NCBI RefSeq assembly: GCF_018155095.1
Contig: NZ_NAAI01000001.1
Location: forward strand, 273,867-337,866
Reading direction: 5' to 3'
DNA length: 64,000 bases
From: Bartonella queenslandensis
GTDB taxonomy: Bacteria > Pseudomonadota > Alphaproteobacteria > Rhizobiales > Rhizobiaceae
Made by a program: the position numbers and the translations under genes. Position 1 is the first letter of the stretch, and each line of letters opens with the position of its first letter. A model generated the notes under the pieces. That model did no database searches and had not been told where the DNA came from. It saw only the letters and a program-made list of their open reading frames with translations. Shown here piece by piece: positions 30,979-42,360 of this stretch.

Positions 30979-32253
30979 TTACTTTAGCTTACATGAAAGA
31001 GTTGACGTTAAATCATCAAAATTCATGAGGGGGCCTACAGGTCCGACAGCAGTGAGTGTGGGCGTGGAACTTGTAAAAAGACGATGCGCTAAATCCTTTA
31101 ATCTTTTGGGTGTGATGAGATTGAGTCGTTCAATTGTTTCTGACATTGGAATGGGGCGACCGTAAAGAAGTATTTGGCGAGCAATGAGATGTGCTTGACT
31201 AGAAGGATTCTCCTGTGACATTATGAGGTTAGCACGATATTGTGTTTGTGCTCGTTGGAGTTCATTGGCTTGAATATTTTTGCTTGCTTTGGAAAGTTCA
31301 TCAAGAATTACGGGCAGAAGCTCTTTGAGTCCTTCTTGTCCAGTAGCGGCATGAACACCAAAAAGCCCAGTATCTGAAAACCCCCAATGAAAAGCATAAA
31401 TAGAATAGCATAATCCACGTTTTTCTCTTACTTCTTGAAAAAGACGTGAGGACATTCCCCCACCAAGAATGATTGAAAGAATTTGTGTCGCATAAAAATC
31501 ACGCGCGTGATAAGCGCGTCCTTCAAACCCTAGAACAATTTGTGTATCCATTAAATCGCGATATTCACGAAAGTCGCCGCCGACATAATTTGCAAGATGA
31601 GTAAGAGAGGCAGTTGAATGGGAGCGAAAAGTGCCAAGACGACTTTCAACTTCTTTTAGAAAACTTTCGTGTTTTACAGCTCCTGCCGCAACGACAATCA
31701 TACGATCTGCACTATATTGCTTATTGATGAAATCATGAAGATCAGAAGATGTAAATGATTGAATAGTTTTAGCTGTTCCTAAAATAGAACGACCAAGGGA
31801 TTGATGGCGAAAGGCTGTTTCTGTAAAGTGATCAAAAACAATATCATCAGGCGTGTCATGGGCGGCACCAATTTCCTGAAAAATGACTTGTTTTTCTCGT
31901 TCTAGTTCGTCTTCGTCAAATTTTGAATGCATCAAAATATCAGCTAAAATGTCGATAGCAAGCGGGATATCGCTTTTAAGGACACGTGCAAAGTAAGCTG
32001 TTGTTTCAATACTGGTTGTGGCATTGATTTCACCACCAACATCTTCAATATCAGTTGCAATTTGAAAAGCGCTACGGTTTTCGGTTCCTTTAAAGGCCAT
32101 ATGTTCAAGCAGATGGGCAATACCATGCTGTGTGAAGGTTTCATTGCGTGAGCCCACTTTAACCCATATTCCGAGTGCGACACTATCAATCTGTTCCATT
32201 GTATGTGTGGCGATAGTCAAACCATTACTAAGACGACAGACATCTACATCCAT
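30979..32253 (-). CDS. M16 family zinc peptidase (mitochondrial-processing-peptidase-like)
   Basis: A 424-residue insulinase-family peptidase. The inverted zinc motif HLLEH is at residues 47-51 (GIAHLLEHMAFKGT), and the distal Glu lies in EREKQVIFQE. The C-terminal half carries the GGGMSSRLFQEVREKRGLCY block typical of processing-peptidase beta-like proteins of Alphaproteobacteria. No signal peptide is visible, so it may act in the cytoplasm. It lies 83 bases downstream of thrC on the same strand, the usual rhizobial thrC-M16 pair. Confidence 0.93.
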   Translation of the reverse strand: MDVDVCRLSNGLTIATHTMEQIDSVALGIWVKVGSRNETFTQHGIAHLLEHMAFKGTENRSAFQIATDIEDVGGEINATTSIETTAYFARVLKSDIPLAIDILADILMHSKFDEDELEREKQVIFQEIGAAHDTPDDIVFDHFTETAFRHQSLGRSILGTAKTIQSFTSSDLHDFINKQYSADRMIVVAAGAVKHESFLKEVESRLGTFRSHSTASLTHLANYVGGDFREYRDLMDTQIVLGFEGRAYHARDFYATQILSIILGGGMSSRLFQEVREKRGLCYSIYAFHWGFSDTGLFGVHAATGQEGLKELLPVILDELSKASKNIQANELQRAQTQYRANLIMSQENPSSQAHLIARQILLYGRPIPMSETIERLNLITPKRLKDLAHRLFTSSTPTLTAVGPVGPLMNFDDLTSTLSCKLK

Positions 32254-32336
32254 GTATTTATGACTCCATTAACAAGCTAAATACCTCATTGTTAAGGGTA
32301 TTAGAATATTTTTGACTTAAATTAATGCAGCTAACT

Positions 32337-33734
32337 TTAATAAGATGCACGCGATTTTAAAGAAATATAATCTTTGACTATTTTTTCATCATTAGCAAGA
32401 CTTATGAAGTGTTCTTCACCTTCCATGATATCATTGAGATGAGATGGCCATGGGGCATGAAGTCCACAAGCATTTTTAATTGTATCAGGAAATTTAGCTG
32501 GATGAGCCGTGGCAAGGACGATCATTGGAATATGCGGTTTTTTATTTTCGCGCGCTACCTTAAGGGCGACGGCTGTATGTGGATCGACAAGGTATCCACT
32601 TTCTTTATAGACACGATTAATTGTTTGTGCTGTTTCAGCCATGTTACTTTTTCCAGCAGAAAAGAGGGAACGAATATTTTTGAGCTGTTTTTCATTAAGA
32701 GTGAAAGATCCCATTTTTTTCAAATTTTCCATTGCATTGCGAATCCACATTGGATCACGATTACCACTTTCAAAGAGTAAACGTTCAAAATTAGAAGAGA
32801 CTTGAATATCCATAGAAGGTGAAGTTGTATGAACGATAGGTTGTGTTTCGTAAGTGCCGCTGGTCAATGTACGTGCAAGGATGTCATTATCATTTGTTGC
32901 AATAACCAGTTGAGCAATGGGCAACCCCATACGAGCAGCAACATAACCTGCAAAAATATCACCAAAATTTCCAGTAGGAACAGTAAATGAAACAGCTCTA
33001 TCAGGAGCCCCTAAAGAAAGTGCAGATGAAAAATAGTAAACAATTTGCGCCATAATACGCGCCCAATTTATAGAATTAACACCTGAAAGAGCTCTTTTTT
33101 TGCGAAAATGATGATCATTAAACATTGCTTTGACAAGAGCTTGGCAATCATCAAAATTTCCTTCAATGGCAATGGCATGAACATTTGTACTTTGATTAGT
33201 TGTCATTTGTCGTTGTTGAATAGGTGATACACGTCCTTTAGGAAATAAAATAAAAATATCTGAGTGTTCTTTTCCAGCGCAAGCTTGTATCGCAGCGCCT
33301 CCTGTATCACCTGATGTTGCAGCAATAATCGTTGCAAATCTATTTTTTTTAGTCAAAACATAATCCATTAGCCGAGAAAGAAATTGCATTGCGACATCTT
33401 TAAAAGCTAAAGTAGGCCCATGAAAGAGTTCAAGGATAAATTCGTCTGTTCCAGTTTGTCGTAACGGACAGACTGCTGGATGGTGGAAGGTTATATAAGA
33501 TTCAGCAATCATATCTTCAAAAGCTGTGTACTCGATCTCATTATTTACAAAGGGCCATAGAATAGTTTTAGCAATTGTTGTATAAGATTGACCACGAAGT
33601 GCACGTAACGCATCAAATGATAATTGTGGAAATTTATCTGGAAGATAAAGTCCGCCATCACTTGCCAGCCCTGTCATGATTGTTTCCGTAAAGCTTAAAG
33701 CAGGAGATTCACCTCTCGTGCTGATATATTGCAT
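32337..33734 (-). CDS. thrC: threonine synthase
   Basis: A PLP enzyme that converts O-phosphohomoserine to threonine. The 465 residues match the long bacterial class. The PLP-lysine motif is GPTLAFKDVAMQF near residue 110, and ATSGDTGGAAIQA and TVPTGNFGDIFAGY bind the cofactor phosphate. thrB is at 24.3 kb, so the two last threonine steps are present but unlinked. The M16 peptidase gene follows downstream. Confidence 0.95.
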   Translation of the reverse strand: MQYISTRGESPALSFTETIMTGLASDGGLYLPDKFPQLSFDALRALRGQSYTTIAKTILWPFVNNEIEYTAFEDMIAESYITFHHPAVCPLRQTGTDEFILELFHGPTLAFKDVAMQFLSRLMDYVLTKKNRFATIIAATSGDTGGAAIQACAGKEHSDIFILFPKGRVSPIQQRQMTTNQSTNVHAIAIEGNFDDCQALVKAMFNDHHFRKKRALSGVNSINWARIMAQIVYYFSSALSLGAPDRAVSFTVPTGNFGDIFAGYVAARMGLPIAQLVIATNDNDILARTLTSGTYETQPIVHTTSPSMDIQVSSNFERLLFESGNRDPMWIRNAMENLKKMGSFTLNEKQLKNIRSLFSAGKSNMAETAQTINRVYKESGYLVDPHTAVALKVARENKKPHIPMIVLATAHPAKFPDTIKNACGLHAPWPSHLNDIMEGEEHFISLANDEKIVKDYISLKSRASY

Positions 33735-34199
33735 AAGTTTTATCCTTCTTTATTTCTGGAAAGTTGATGAAGTTATTTATTTCATGTTTTTTATAATATT
33801 TAAATTATTAAATGGATAGAATCTTATTTTCTTCTTTTTGACTCAATAATGGAAAAATAGTCTTAAGCATTGTTATTTTTGAGATATAAACGTCAAATGT
33901 TCATAGAAAATCTGTTACAGTTGAGAATTTTCTCTCTATTATTCATTTTCTTAAATTTTATAGTATGTTTTCACTCATGTAGCTTTCTGAATAATAAAAT
34001 CAAATAAATATAATAGTATTTATTGAATAAACTTTGTTTAATTTATCATTTTGTATAGAAATTAAGCATTAGATTTGTGCTATACCGTAGGGTGATCTAA
34101 AGATTAGTTATAGAAAACATAAAAACAGCCTGCCACATGATGTAAGGCAGGCTGTAAAGTATTCCTATTTAAAATAGAAAAAAATAGAGTATCTTTGAA
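33735..34199. other. intergenic with minus-strand terminator
   Basis: About 465 AT-rich bases that hold the thrC promoter and, near 34.13-34.16 kb, a perfect stem-loop terminator for the small exported-protein gene. Nothing else is recognised. Confidence 0.6.
34125..34155 (-). terminator. intrinsic terminator of the 120-aa exported protein gene
   Basis: ACAGCCTGCC (34125-34134) and GGCAGGCTGT (34146-34155) form a perfect 10-bp, GC-rich stem with an 11-base loop. On the minus strand the stem is followed by TTTTTATGTTTT, a U-rich tail, so it terminates transcription coming from the gene that ends at 34200. Confidence 0.85.
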
Positions 34200-34562
34200 T
34201 TATTTTCCTTTAATTTTTCCGATTGCCCATCCAATTATCCCGCTAAATATGGCCATAACAGATCCGGTCAAGAATCCAAAACCCAAAGCTCCCATTGTAG
34301 AAAAAAAACCTAGAGTAATCGGTTCAAAAACTTTCTCAAATTTTCCTTCAATGGCGGATTCATTTTTTGCTCCATGTGTGAAATTGGGTACATAAAGAGC
34401 AGCTATATTGACAGCGTTTTTCTTTTCTTGTTCGATGAGAGAAATAGTTTCCCATTGAGCATCATTTTTCAAATGATTAGCATGGACATTTATCACTTGT
34501 GAAAGTAAAAAAGAAATCACTATTAAAATATTTAATACGTAAGTTTTCAATCCTTTAGTCAT
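34200..34562 (-). CDS. small exported protein, tandem paralogue 1
   Basis: A 120-residue protein of unknown function and the last of three tandem paralogues. It has an N-terminal signal (hydrophobic about 9-24, likely cleaved after VHA), a polar middle part, the shared motif ESAIEGKFEKVFEPITLG (about 68-85) and a C-terminal Gly-rich hydrophobic segment ending in basic residues (IGKIKGK). The C-terminal segment could be a membrane helix or helical hairpin. A clear terminator follows. The three genes share a leader of the form AAAGTATT..GGTAAATT before ATG, so they were duplicated together with their translation signals. Confidence 0.75.
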   Translation of the reverse strand: MTKGLKTYVLNILIVISFLLSQVINVHANHLKNDAQWETISLIEQEKKNAVNIAALYVPNFTHGAKNESAIEGKFEKVFEPITLGFFSTMGALGFGFLTGSVMAIFSGIIGWAIGKIKGK

Positions 34563-34778
34563 AATTTATCACCAATACTTTTTACTTCTATTTTAATTTG
34601 AATCGAATAGATACATCAGCAGAATTAGTACACATTGAGGAAACAGAAGCATTTAAAGCTTTTTTCATTTTTAATGTGATAATTCATTCGTTTTTTGTCA
34701 TAAACTATGGGTAAACATAGAATATATCCATAGTTGATGTTGCATACGAGAAGATCTTATTCTGATGAACTTTTAATT

Positions 34779-35141
34779 TTAATGAGATTTAAAAGACGAT
34801 ACTATTTTGCTTATTATCCATCCTAAAAACATGCCTATCATACTTGATGCATATCCAAGAGCCATCCCAATACCAAAAGTTCCTATTGTAACAGGTTCAA
34901 CGACCTTTTCAAATTTTCCTTCAATGGCAGTTTCATTTTCCACATCACCATTAAGGCTTGGTGTATAGAGAGAAACAGTACGGATTGCCCCCTTTCTTTT
35001 CTGTTTTATTGTAGAAACAAAAATATTCTCACGATGCGTACTATTTTGCCAATAGTTTGCATGCACATCTACAACATGAGAAAGAGAAAAGGCAGACATA
35101 ATAAAAATACTTAACATATGATTTTTTAAAATTTTAATCAT
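34779..35141 (-). CDS. small exported protein, tandem paralogue 2
   Basis: A 120-residue paralogue of its two neighbours with the same layout: signal peptide (about 9-28, VDVHA cleavage), variable middle, NETAIEGKFEKVVEPVTIG motif, and a Gly-rich C-terminal hydrophobic region with a basic tail. The ATG at 35141 has GAGGT upstream. A 15-bp perfect inverted repeat lies between its start and the next gene's end. No homologous family that I can name; location in the envelope is inferred from the signal. Confidence 0.75.
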   Translation of the reverse strand: MIKILKNHMLSIFIMSAFSLSHVVDVHANYWQNSTHRENIFVSTIKQKRKGAIRTVSLYTPSLNGDVENETAIEGKFEKVVEPVTIGTFGIGMALGYASSMIGMFLGWIISKIVSSFKSH

Positions 35142-35233
35142 AATTTACCTCAAATACTTTATACTATTCGATATATATGCATAAATTTATACTTTAGATA
35201 TAAGCTATATCATTTATATTTTTGTAGTATGAG

Positions 35234-35285
35234 TAGCTTCATTATGTAATGATTTTAAATAAATTATTAATACATAATGAAGCTA
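35234..35285. repeat. perfect 15-bp inverted repeat between two exported-protein genes
   Basis: TAGCTTCATTATGTA (35234-35248) and TACATAATGAAGCTA (35271-35285) are exact reverse complements separated by 22 bases. It lies 29 bases past the stop of the 118-aa gene on the minus strand. It lacks a U-tract, so it may be a weak terminator, an mRNA 3'-end stabiliser or a protein-binding site. Confidence 0.6.
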
Positions 35286-35313
35286 TTATTCTAGAGAATT
35301 ACACTAAATTAAA

Positions 35314-35670
35314 TTATTTGAACATCAATACTATGTCTTTTATCCAACTTATTAGTGATCCTATAAAACTCATTGCATATCCAGCGAACAATAGTCCTAC
35401 TCCTACAGTTATGGGTTCAACGACCTTTTCAACTTTTCCTTCAAAGGTTGTCCCATTTTCTGTTTTATAATTTACCGATGGAACATAGAAAGCAGTTGTA
35501 GAAACTGCATCAGATTTTGCATTCTTTACTTGTTCCATTAGGGGAACAGAAAACTCCCCTTTTGGAGCATGGTTTTTCAAATAGTTTGCATTAACATTTA
35601 CAGTTTGTGAAAGAAAAAAAGTGCTCGCTATAAAAACACTTAATACGTAATTTTTAAATATTTTTACCAT
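35314..35670 (-). CDS. small exported protein, tandem paralogue 3
   Basis: A 118-residue protein, the first transcribed of the tandem trio. Signal peptide about 8-27 (cleavage likely at VNVNA), variable Ser/Thr-rich middle, GTTFEGKVEKVVEPITVG motif (about 72-89) and a C-terminal hydrophobic segment ending in LMFK. GAGGT precedes the ATG at 35670 as part of the leader shared with its paralogues. Function unknown; the conserved EGKxEKVxEPxTxG motif followed by a membrane-active segment defines the family. Confidence 0.75.
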   Translation of the reverse strand: MVKIFKNYVLSVFIASTFFLSQTVNVNANYLKNHAPKGEFSVPLMEQVKNAKSDAVSTTAFYVPSVNYKTENGTTFEGKVEKVVEPITVGVGLLFAGYAMSFIGSLISWIKDIVLMFK

Positions 35671-37282
35671 AACTTTACCTCAAATATTTTTATTTACATA
35701 CGCAAGTAAACATACAATATGTTTATATAACTTACTTTATAGTAAAGCACATATTTCATTATGTATTTTTAGTCAATACTGAAAATACATATTAAAAATT
35801 TAACTATAAATTTTTTATAAACATTATTGTAAATAAGTAACAATAATAATTACATAAAATGTTTTATTATGTATGATATATAAAATAATATTATGTAGTT
35901 ATCGCATCATATTTATAAAATTATTTTTTAATACATTTAGAGGTAATAAAATTGATAAAATTTTTTAGTATCAATTCTATAATAAAAAACATGAAAACTA
36001 TGATGTATTATGAATAGAATTTCAGCAATTAAACTATGATGAAGGGAAGATCTGAGATTTTAGGCGATATAGTAGTTATTTTCATTTTATTATAATAATA
36101 TTACTTTTTGTTCTAGGCTTAATTATATATACTTTTATGGTATAGATAATAAAAAATCGATATTTCTCTCATAGTGTAAAGTAGAACTCAAGTTGGATAG
36201 AGATAAATGATATTATCATTAACGTTTTTCTCGCCAATGTGAACAGCATATTATTATGGTACAAAGCGATGTATAGAAGAATAGCAATTCAGATACATTT
36301 ATGAGTGCTAAAAGAGCAGCATGGGAGAATATTTTTCAATATTTTTTTCTTTCCTAGCTGAAAAACTGCTTTTATTTTTTAGAAAGGGCGTTTTTCCTAA
36401 AGTTGGATTTCTTTTGAAAAAATCAGATTTCATTGCTTATTTAAAAACTCTATTAGGTACTTTCGGAAAATTTTGAGCAGCTGGTATCTCTTACGTTGTT
36501 TAACATCAACTCTTATATGTTTCATATTTACGTTCTAATTAAAAAAACTGTCAGGTGTTCAAGCCTATTTTTCAATGATACATGTGAGTGATAGAATAAT
36601 AAAATTCCATAATATAAAATTTTTAGAGCATCAGCATCTTTGACATTTATAAAGGCAGAAAGATGGTATAGTCATACGTTTTACTTACTTTTAATAATAC
36701 TAAAGTCCTTGGTTCTTGAGATGATTCATTAAGAGGCGTTTTTATGCTTTTTTTATTTGTTTCGACATATTCAGATTTGAAATAAGAGAACTTTACGATA
36801 TTCATTTTTTTGTTTATGCTGAATAATGCTAAATTATCATTATAAACCAATATGTTGTATGTAAATTGTTTAGTATGGAATGTTATTCTATAATAAGTGG
36901 GAATCTATTTTTTTGTCTTTTGTAATTTTAAAAAGGCTGTATCCGTTGATGCTATTAAAGTACTGTTTAAGGAGCAATACCAATAAACCTTCAACAAATT
37001 TACGAGATTTAGATTGAGAAAGTACAATTCCTTATAACTCAGCAAGGATACTTTTATCGTTTTCAATAAACTCTTGTATTCTATAGATTCCGAGAACTTT
37101 AATGTGTTCCCCTATGGTCAATACGAACATAGCATATAGTTTCACTATGTTGAGTAATATATTTTTAATGAGCTGAGGAGGGTATGGTTTTAGCATAGTA
37201 ATTTACATCTTATTGAGCAAGGCATAATATCCTTTTTTTGCCAAATCTAGTCATTTATCAGGATAGGCTGCTGATGTTGGGA
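35671..37282. other. gene-poor region with repeat and decayed coding remnants
   Basis: About 1.6 kb. Its first 500 bases are extremely AT-rich. Near 36.19 kb a short piece of the dispersed repeat appears (CTCAAGTTGGATAG), and a full copy lies at 36707-36861. Around 36950-37115 the minus strand reads like a decayed protein (IENDKSILAEL, then a stop, then SKSRKFVEGLLVLL), which I cannot assign. No intact gene is supported. Confidence 0.5.
36707..36861 (+). repeat. dispersed intergenic repeat, copy C
   Basis: Contains the family blocks CCTTGGTTCTTGAGATGATT, ATTAAGAGGCGTTTTTA, GATTTGAAATAAGAGAA, TTTACGATATTC and GCTAAATTATCATTATAAAC. It is the best guide to the 5' half of the consensus. Confidence 0.7.
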
Positions 37283-37504
37283 CTAGGATATTGGATTATA
37301 GAGAGAGAAGCAGTTTACCGGTAGATTTAATTTCCCAAAAGTTGTATTTCCCCCAAGTTGTATTTCTATGAGTCTGTATCCCTTCTTTTTTGCTTTTTTA
37401 AAAGCATGTGCAATGGCTAAACACATAGTTTCTGGACGAGAGAGCATATTTTTCTTCTTTACATTGAGATACAACACGCTCCGTGTTGTGAAACACTCAT
37501 TCAT
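37283..37504 (-). pseudogene. short open frame of unknown origin, likely gene remnant
   Basis: A 73-codon frame on the minus strand with a Lys-rich middle (AFKKAKKKGY). It follows a region of decayed coding sequence on the same strand. I recognise no family and see no good ribosome-binding site. It is listed as a possible remnant only. Confidence 0.25.
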
Positions 37505-37605
37505 TGAAGTTATTATAAAAGGATAAAAGCGAGAAGGGGAGAATATTTGGGTAAAAATGCTTCCTTACAAAAGTTTACAAACTGATATATTCAAGACGAT
37601 TTTTT

Positions 37606-38301
37606 TTACAATAAATCGCGCCATACTGCCATTGCTTCTAAGACTTCTCCTAAATGAGCATGTTTTGCGATAACTGTTTCTGCACCAGCTTCTGCAAGTG
37701 CATTAGAATGGCCAAGATAGCTATGTGATCCTCCTGTAAAGCCGATGACACGCATACCTGCGGCTATGGCGGCATGAACACCATGAAGTGAATCTTCTAT
37801 AACAATAGTATTTTGCGGCTCTACTTGTAATTGTTGTGCGGCAAAAAGAAAAACATCAGGGGCAGGTTTCGTTTTTTTTGTTCCAACTTCAGGGGCTGAA
37901 AATATTTTACCTTCAAAAAGGTCATAGAGATCAACAGTGGTGAGCATTTCTTTGATATCTACGCTTTTTGCATTAGAGCAGATACAGTAGGGATAGCGTG
38001 TTTGAATAACTTCTATAGCTTCTCTTACATCATCAATAGCGCGTAATTCAGTTTTTATTTTTGTACGAAAAATATTGGTCATCTGATCTATGAGTTGAGC
38101 AGAAATTGGTTTTTCTGTTTCCTGTTCAACGTGTTTAAGGATATCGCGAAAGATGAGTCCTGCAAAACGCTCACTCAATTCTTCGGGTGATATTTTATAT
38201 CCTGTTTGTCTGAGCAATTGAGATCCAATTTTTGCAGCAAGATATTCAGAGTCGACGAGGACTCCGTCACAATCAAAAATAATAAGATCTATCTGAGGCA
38301 T
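37606..38301 (-). CDS. HAD superfamily phosphatase (phosphoglycolate phosphatase / beta-phosphoglucomutase-like)
   Basis: A 231-residue HAD subfamily IA hydrolase with a helical cap. Motif I is FDCDGVLVDSE (about 9-19), motif II contains CICSNAK, and motif III/IV is KPAPDVFLFAA with VIEDSLHGVHAA. The family dephosphorylates small sugar phosphates or phosphoglycolate; the substrate is not deducible. It is divergent from ccrM across a 323-base gap, a neighbourhood also seen in other rhizobia. Confidence 0.9.
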   Translation of the reverse strand: MPQIDLIIFDCDGVLVDSEYLAAKIGSQLLRQTGYKISPEELSERFAGLIFRDILKHVEQETEKPISAQLIDQMTNIFRTKIKTELRAIDDVREAIEVIQTRYPYCICSNAKSVDIKEMLTTVDLYDLFEGKIFSAPEVGTKKTKPAPDVFLFAAQQLQVEPQNTIVIEDSLHGVHAAIAAGMRVIGFTGGSHSYLGHSNALAEAGAETVIAKHAHLGEVLEAMAVWRDLL

Positions 38302-39761
<1,460 letters not shown>

Positions 39762-40514
39762 ACTAAGATGATTGCTTCATTCTATTGACCGTGTGTCGCC
39801 GCCTTTAATTGAGAGAGACATGCGGGCGATTTATGCCTTTTTAAGCGTTAACATGCTAATTTTGCTTGCAAGCGGCAAGCGAGTATTTTTCTTGTAGAAG
39901 ACATTAAAATGAAAAAGTTTCATTCTATCTCTCATTTAAGTTCTAAAATAATCAAATTATCAATCGATATGCTTTTATGAAGATGAAATAACCAAATTAA
40001 AAAAATCATTCAGAAGTTCAAAATTAAGTGTTTTTTTTGAGGGAACATCTACATCTCTGGATGTGCGTGCAATATCGCAATATCGTGCAATATATTGGCT
40101 TAATAAAAATAATTTGTAATTGTTCAACTTGAATGACCCCCTCGAATATCGTCGGATTTTCTCATTTCCAACCTATTTTATATTGAATCAATCAAAATTA
40201 CTTTCTTGCGTGTCATAAGTGGGGGGTGAGTAAAAATTGCTAAAGATAAGGAGTAAAAGTACCTCTTCTAAACTGTCTCAAGAACCAAGGGCTTTAGACA
40301 GCATTGGGACTTGTAAAGTGTGTGATGGTGTGTGTCAGTTTGCTTCTTGCATTAAGTGAAAAGAGGATAAATCCAGAAATTTAAATCTAAGATTTCTAAG
40401 CTTTTTTATCCCTTCTTCATTCTTATCTGTAGAAAAAATTTTCTTTTACAAAGGAAGAAATGGTCGCTAGAAATAGCAAAGTTTCTGTGAGCAAAAATTT
40501 TATAGAGAATATTA
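39762..40514. other. intergenic with dispersed repeat
   Basis: About 750 bases between convergent genes, with repeat copy E in the middle in reverse orientation. No RNA gene or intact frame is supported. Confidence 0.55.
40088..40297 (-). repeat. dispersed intergenic repeat, copy E (reverse orientation)
   Basis: Read on the minus strand it contains CCCTTGGTTCTTGAGACAG, TTGATTGATTCAATATAAAA, GGTTGGAAATGAGAAAAT, CGACGATATTCGAGG and TTCAAGTTGAACAATT. It joins the halves seen in other copies and shows the full order of the consensus. Confidence 0.7.
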
Positions 40515-41570
40515 TTAAAATCTGAAAGAATGAGGCAGTGCTATAGCGATGGCTTTTTTCATAACTGTAGGGAGCGCTTCTTCGGCAAGATGTTGAATGT
40601 TACACCACCAACCATTTTCACAATTCATTTCATGAATATCGTCAGTATAATAAACATCAAGTTTTAGAGAAAAGTGAGTAAAAACATGGGTAATTTGTCC
40701 TTTGAATTGCCAATTGGCAGTAAAGGGTGCGTTTTTGAGCCCATTTTCATTGTTTATGCCAATATTATTAGGAATTTGAGTCATTCCGCCGAGGAGTTTT
40801 TGCGTTTGTCGTTTTTCCAAATAAATTTGTCTCTTTTTATTAAGGACTACAAAAGCAATACCTGTTTTTGAAGGGCGTTCTTTTTTAGGAGCTTTGACTG
40901 GAAAAGATTCTGCTTGTTGCATTTTTGCCGCTTTACATAAATTTTGAAGAGGGCAGATATAACAAGATGGTTTGCGTGGAGTACAAATTGTTGCTCCTAA
41001 ATCCATCATTGCTTGAGCAAAGTCGCCCGGACGATTTAAAGCGGTAATTTTTTGTGTTTGTTCTTTAATTTCAGCTTTGGCTTTTGATAATATTGAAGTG
41101 ATAGCAAAAAGGCGTGCTACCACACGTTCGACATTTCCATCAACCACTGCTACGGGGTGGTTAAAAGCAATTGCGGCAATAGCTGCGGCCGTATAATCTC
41201 CAATGCCAGCGAGAGTTCGCAATGCTTTTACAGATTGTGGAAATTGTCCTGCATAGTTTTCAACAAGCTGTGTTGCACATTTTTTAAGATTACGTGCGCG
41301 TGAATAATAACCAAGTCCAGCCCACGCTTTCATGATGTCATCTTGTGAGGCTTTTGCTAAAGAAGAAAGATCAGGCCAAAGTTTCAAAAATTTTTTAAAA
41401 TAGGGTTTAACCGTTTCAACGGTTGTTTGCTGAAGCATGATTTCAGATAGCCAAACGTGATAAGGATCAGGACGCGTACCTTTTTTTTGTTCTTCAGGGG
41501 TAATTCGCCATGGGAGATGTCGGTGATTTTGATCGTACCAAGAAAGGAGGTGCGAAGAAATTTCATACAT
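40515..41570 (-). CDS. mutY: A/G-specific adenine glycosylase
   Basis: Removes adenine mispaired with 8-oxoguanine. The helix-hairpin-helix region is VKALRTLAGIGDYTAAAIAAIAF and the catalytic Asp sits in HPVAVVDGNVERV. The [4Fe-4S] cluster cysteines are CTPRKPSCYICPLQNLC, with the usual 6-2-5 spacing. A C-terminal NUDIX-like 8-oxoG recognition domain fills about 225-350. The frame also starts with TTG at 41582; ATG at 41570 is preferred. The gene is divergent from the DUF721 gene. Confidence 0.95.
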   Translation of the reverse strand: MYEISSHLLSWYDQNHRHLPWRITPEEQKKGTRPDPYHVWLSEIMLQQTTVETVKPYFKKFLKLWPDLSSLAKASQDDIMKAWAGLGYYSRARNLKKCATQLVENYAGQFPQSVKALRTLAGIGDYTAAAIAAIAFNHPVAVVDGNVERVVARLFAITSILSKAKAEIKEQTQKITALNRPGDFAQAMMDLGATICTPRKPSCYICPLQNLCKAAKMQQAESFPVKAPKKERPSKTGIAFVVLNKKRQIYLEKRQTQKLLGGMTQIPNNIGINNENGLKNAPFTANWQFKGQITHVFTHFSLKLDVYYTDDIHEMNCENGWWCNIQHLAEEALPTVMKKAIAIALPHSFRF

Positions 41571-41745
41571 GATTGTTTTCAAGCATAGAGAGATGTAAAA
41601 TGCAAAAGAAAAAAATATTTATTTGGTAATTCATATTTTTTTGCTCTTTTATTTTTATTACCAGATTCTAGTGAGGAGAGAATTTCTATTTATAAATTGG
41701 GAAGGCGATAATTTTTAGATGAAACAAATGAGCAAATAATTGTAA

Positions 41746-42276
41746 TTGAGTAAACGGTTGAACAATGATCTAAAAATGAGAAAACAACTCAAAAAACATG
41801 CTTTTTATTCTCTTTCTGAGTCGGTATTGAAAATACTTGATCCAGTTTTACGCAAACGGACAGGGCTTAATGTCGCACTTATAGAACACTGGCCACAAAT
41901 TGCGGGCTATGATATTAGTGAGCATACAATGCCCCTTAAAATTATTTGGAAGCGTCGCGCGGATCAAGATGAAGTTTTTAAGCCAGCAACACTTGTTGTC
42001 GCCTGTGAAGGATTTTCTGCATTAAAATTGATGCATGAAACAGAGGAATTGCTTCATAGAATTAATGGATTTTTTGGCTATATTGCTATTGATCGCATCA
42101 AAATTGAACAAAGGAATATATCGGTTTTTATGAATCATGTTTCTCTAAAGCCAGCATTGAGTGAACAAGACAAAAAATGCGTAGAAAAAATGCTTGAAGG
42201 AATTGAAGATAAAAGCTTATACCAATCACTTTATAAACTTGGCTGTTGCATTTTCTCGGAAAAAAATAATAAATAG
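41746..42276 (+). CDS. DUF721 / DciA-like protein
   Basis: A 176-residue protein of the DUF721 family, related to DciA, which loads the replicative helicase in bacteria lacking DnaC/DnaI. The N-terminal half shows the helical family core (SVLKILDPVLRKRTGL, LIEHWPQIAG) and the middle TLVVACEGFSALKL with the KH-like fold pattern. The start is a TTG with no good ribosome-binding site; an ATG ten codons on is possible. It sits between mutY and a DsbA-like gene, the conserved alphaproteobacterial order. Helicase loading by this specific protein is inference. Confidence 0.8.
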   Translation: MSKRLNNDLKMRKQLKKHAFYSLSESVLKILDPVLRKRTGLNVALIEHWPQIAGYDISEHTMPLKIIWKRRADQDEVFKPATLVVACEGFSALKLMHETEELLHRINGFFGYIAIDRIKIEQRNISVFMNHVSLKPALSEQDKKCVEKMLEGIEDKSLYQSLYKLGCCIFSEKNNK

Positions 42277-42360
42277 CAAGATATTTTAGATATTTTTCTT
42301 TAATATAGGGGAAAGCATTGGATTCCTATTCGTTTAATAACAAACAGAAAAGTATTATTT

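Noticed and set aside
40060..40100. Short repeated GCAATATCG units that could suggest a CRISPR or satellite
   Set aside because: Only two or three imperfect units without regular spacers.
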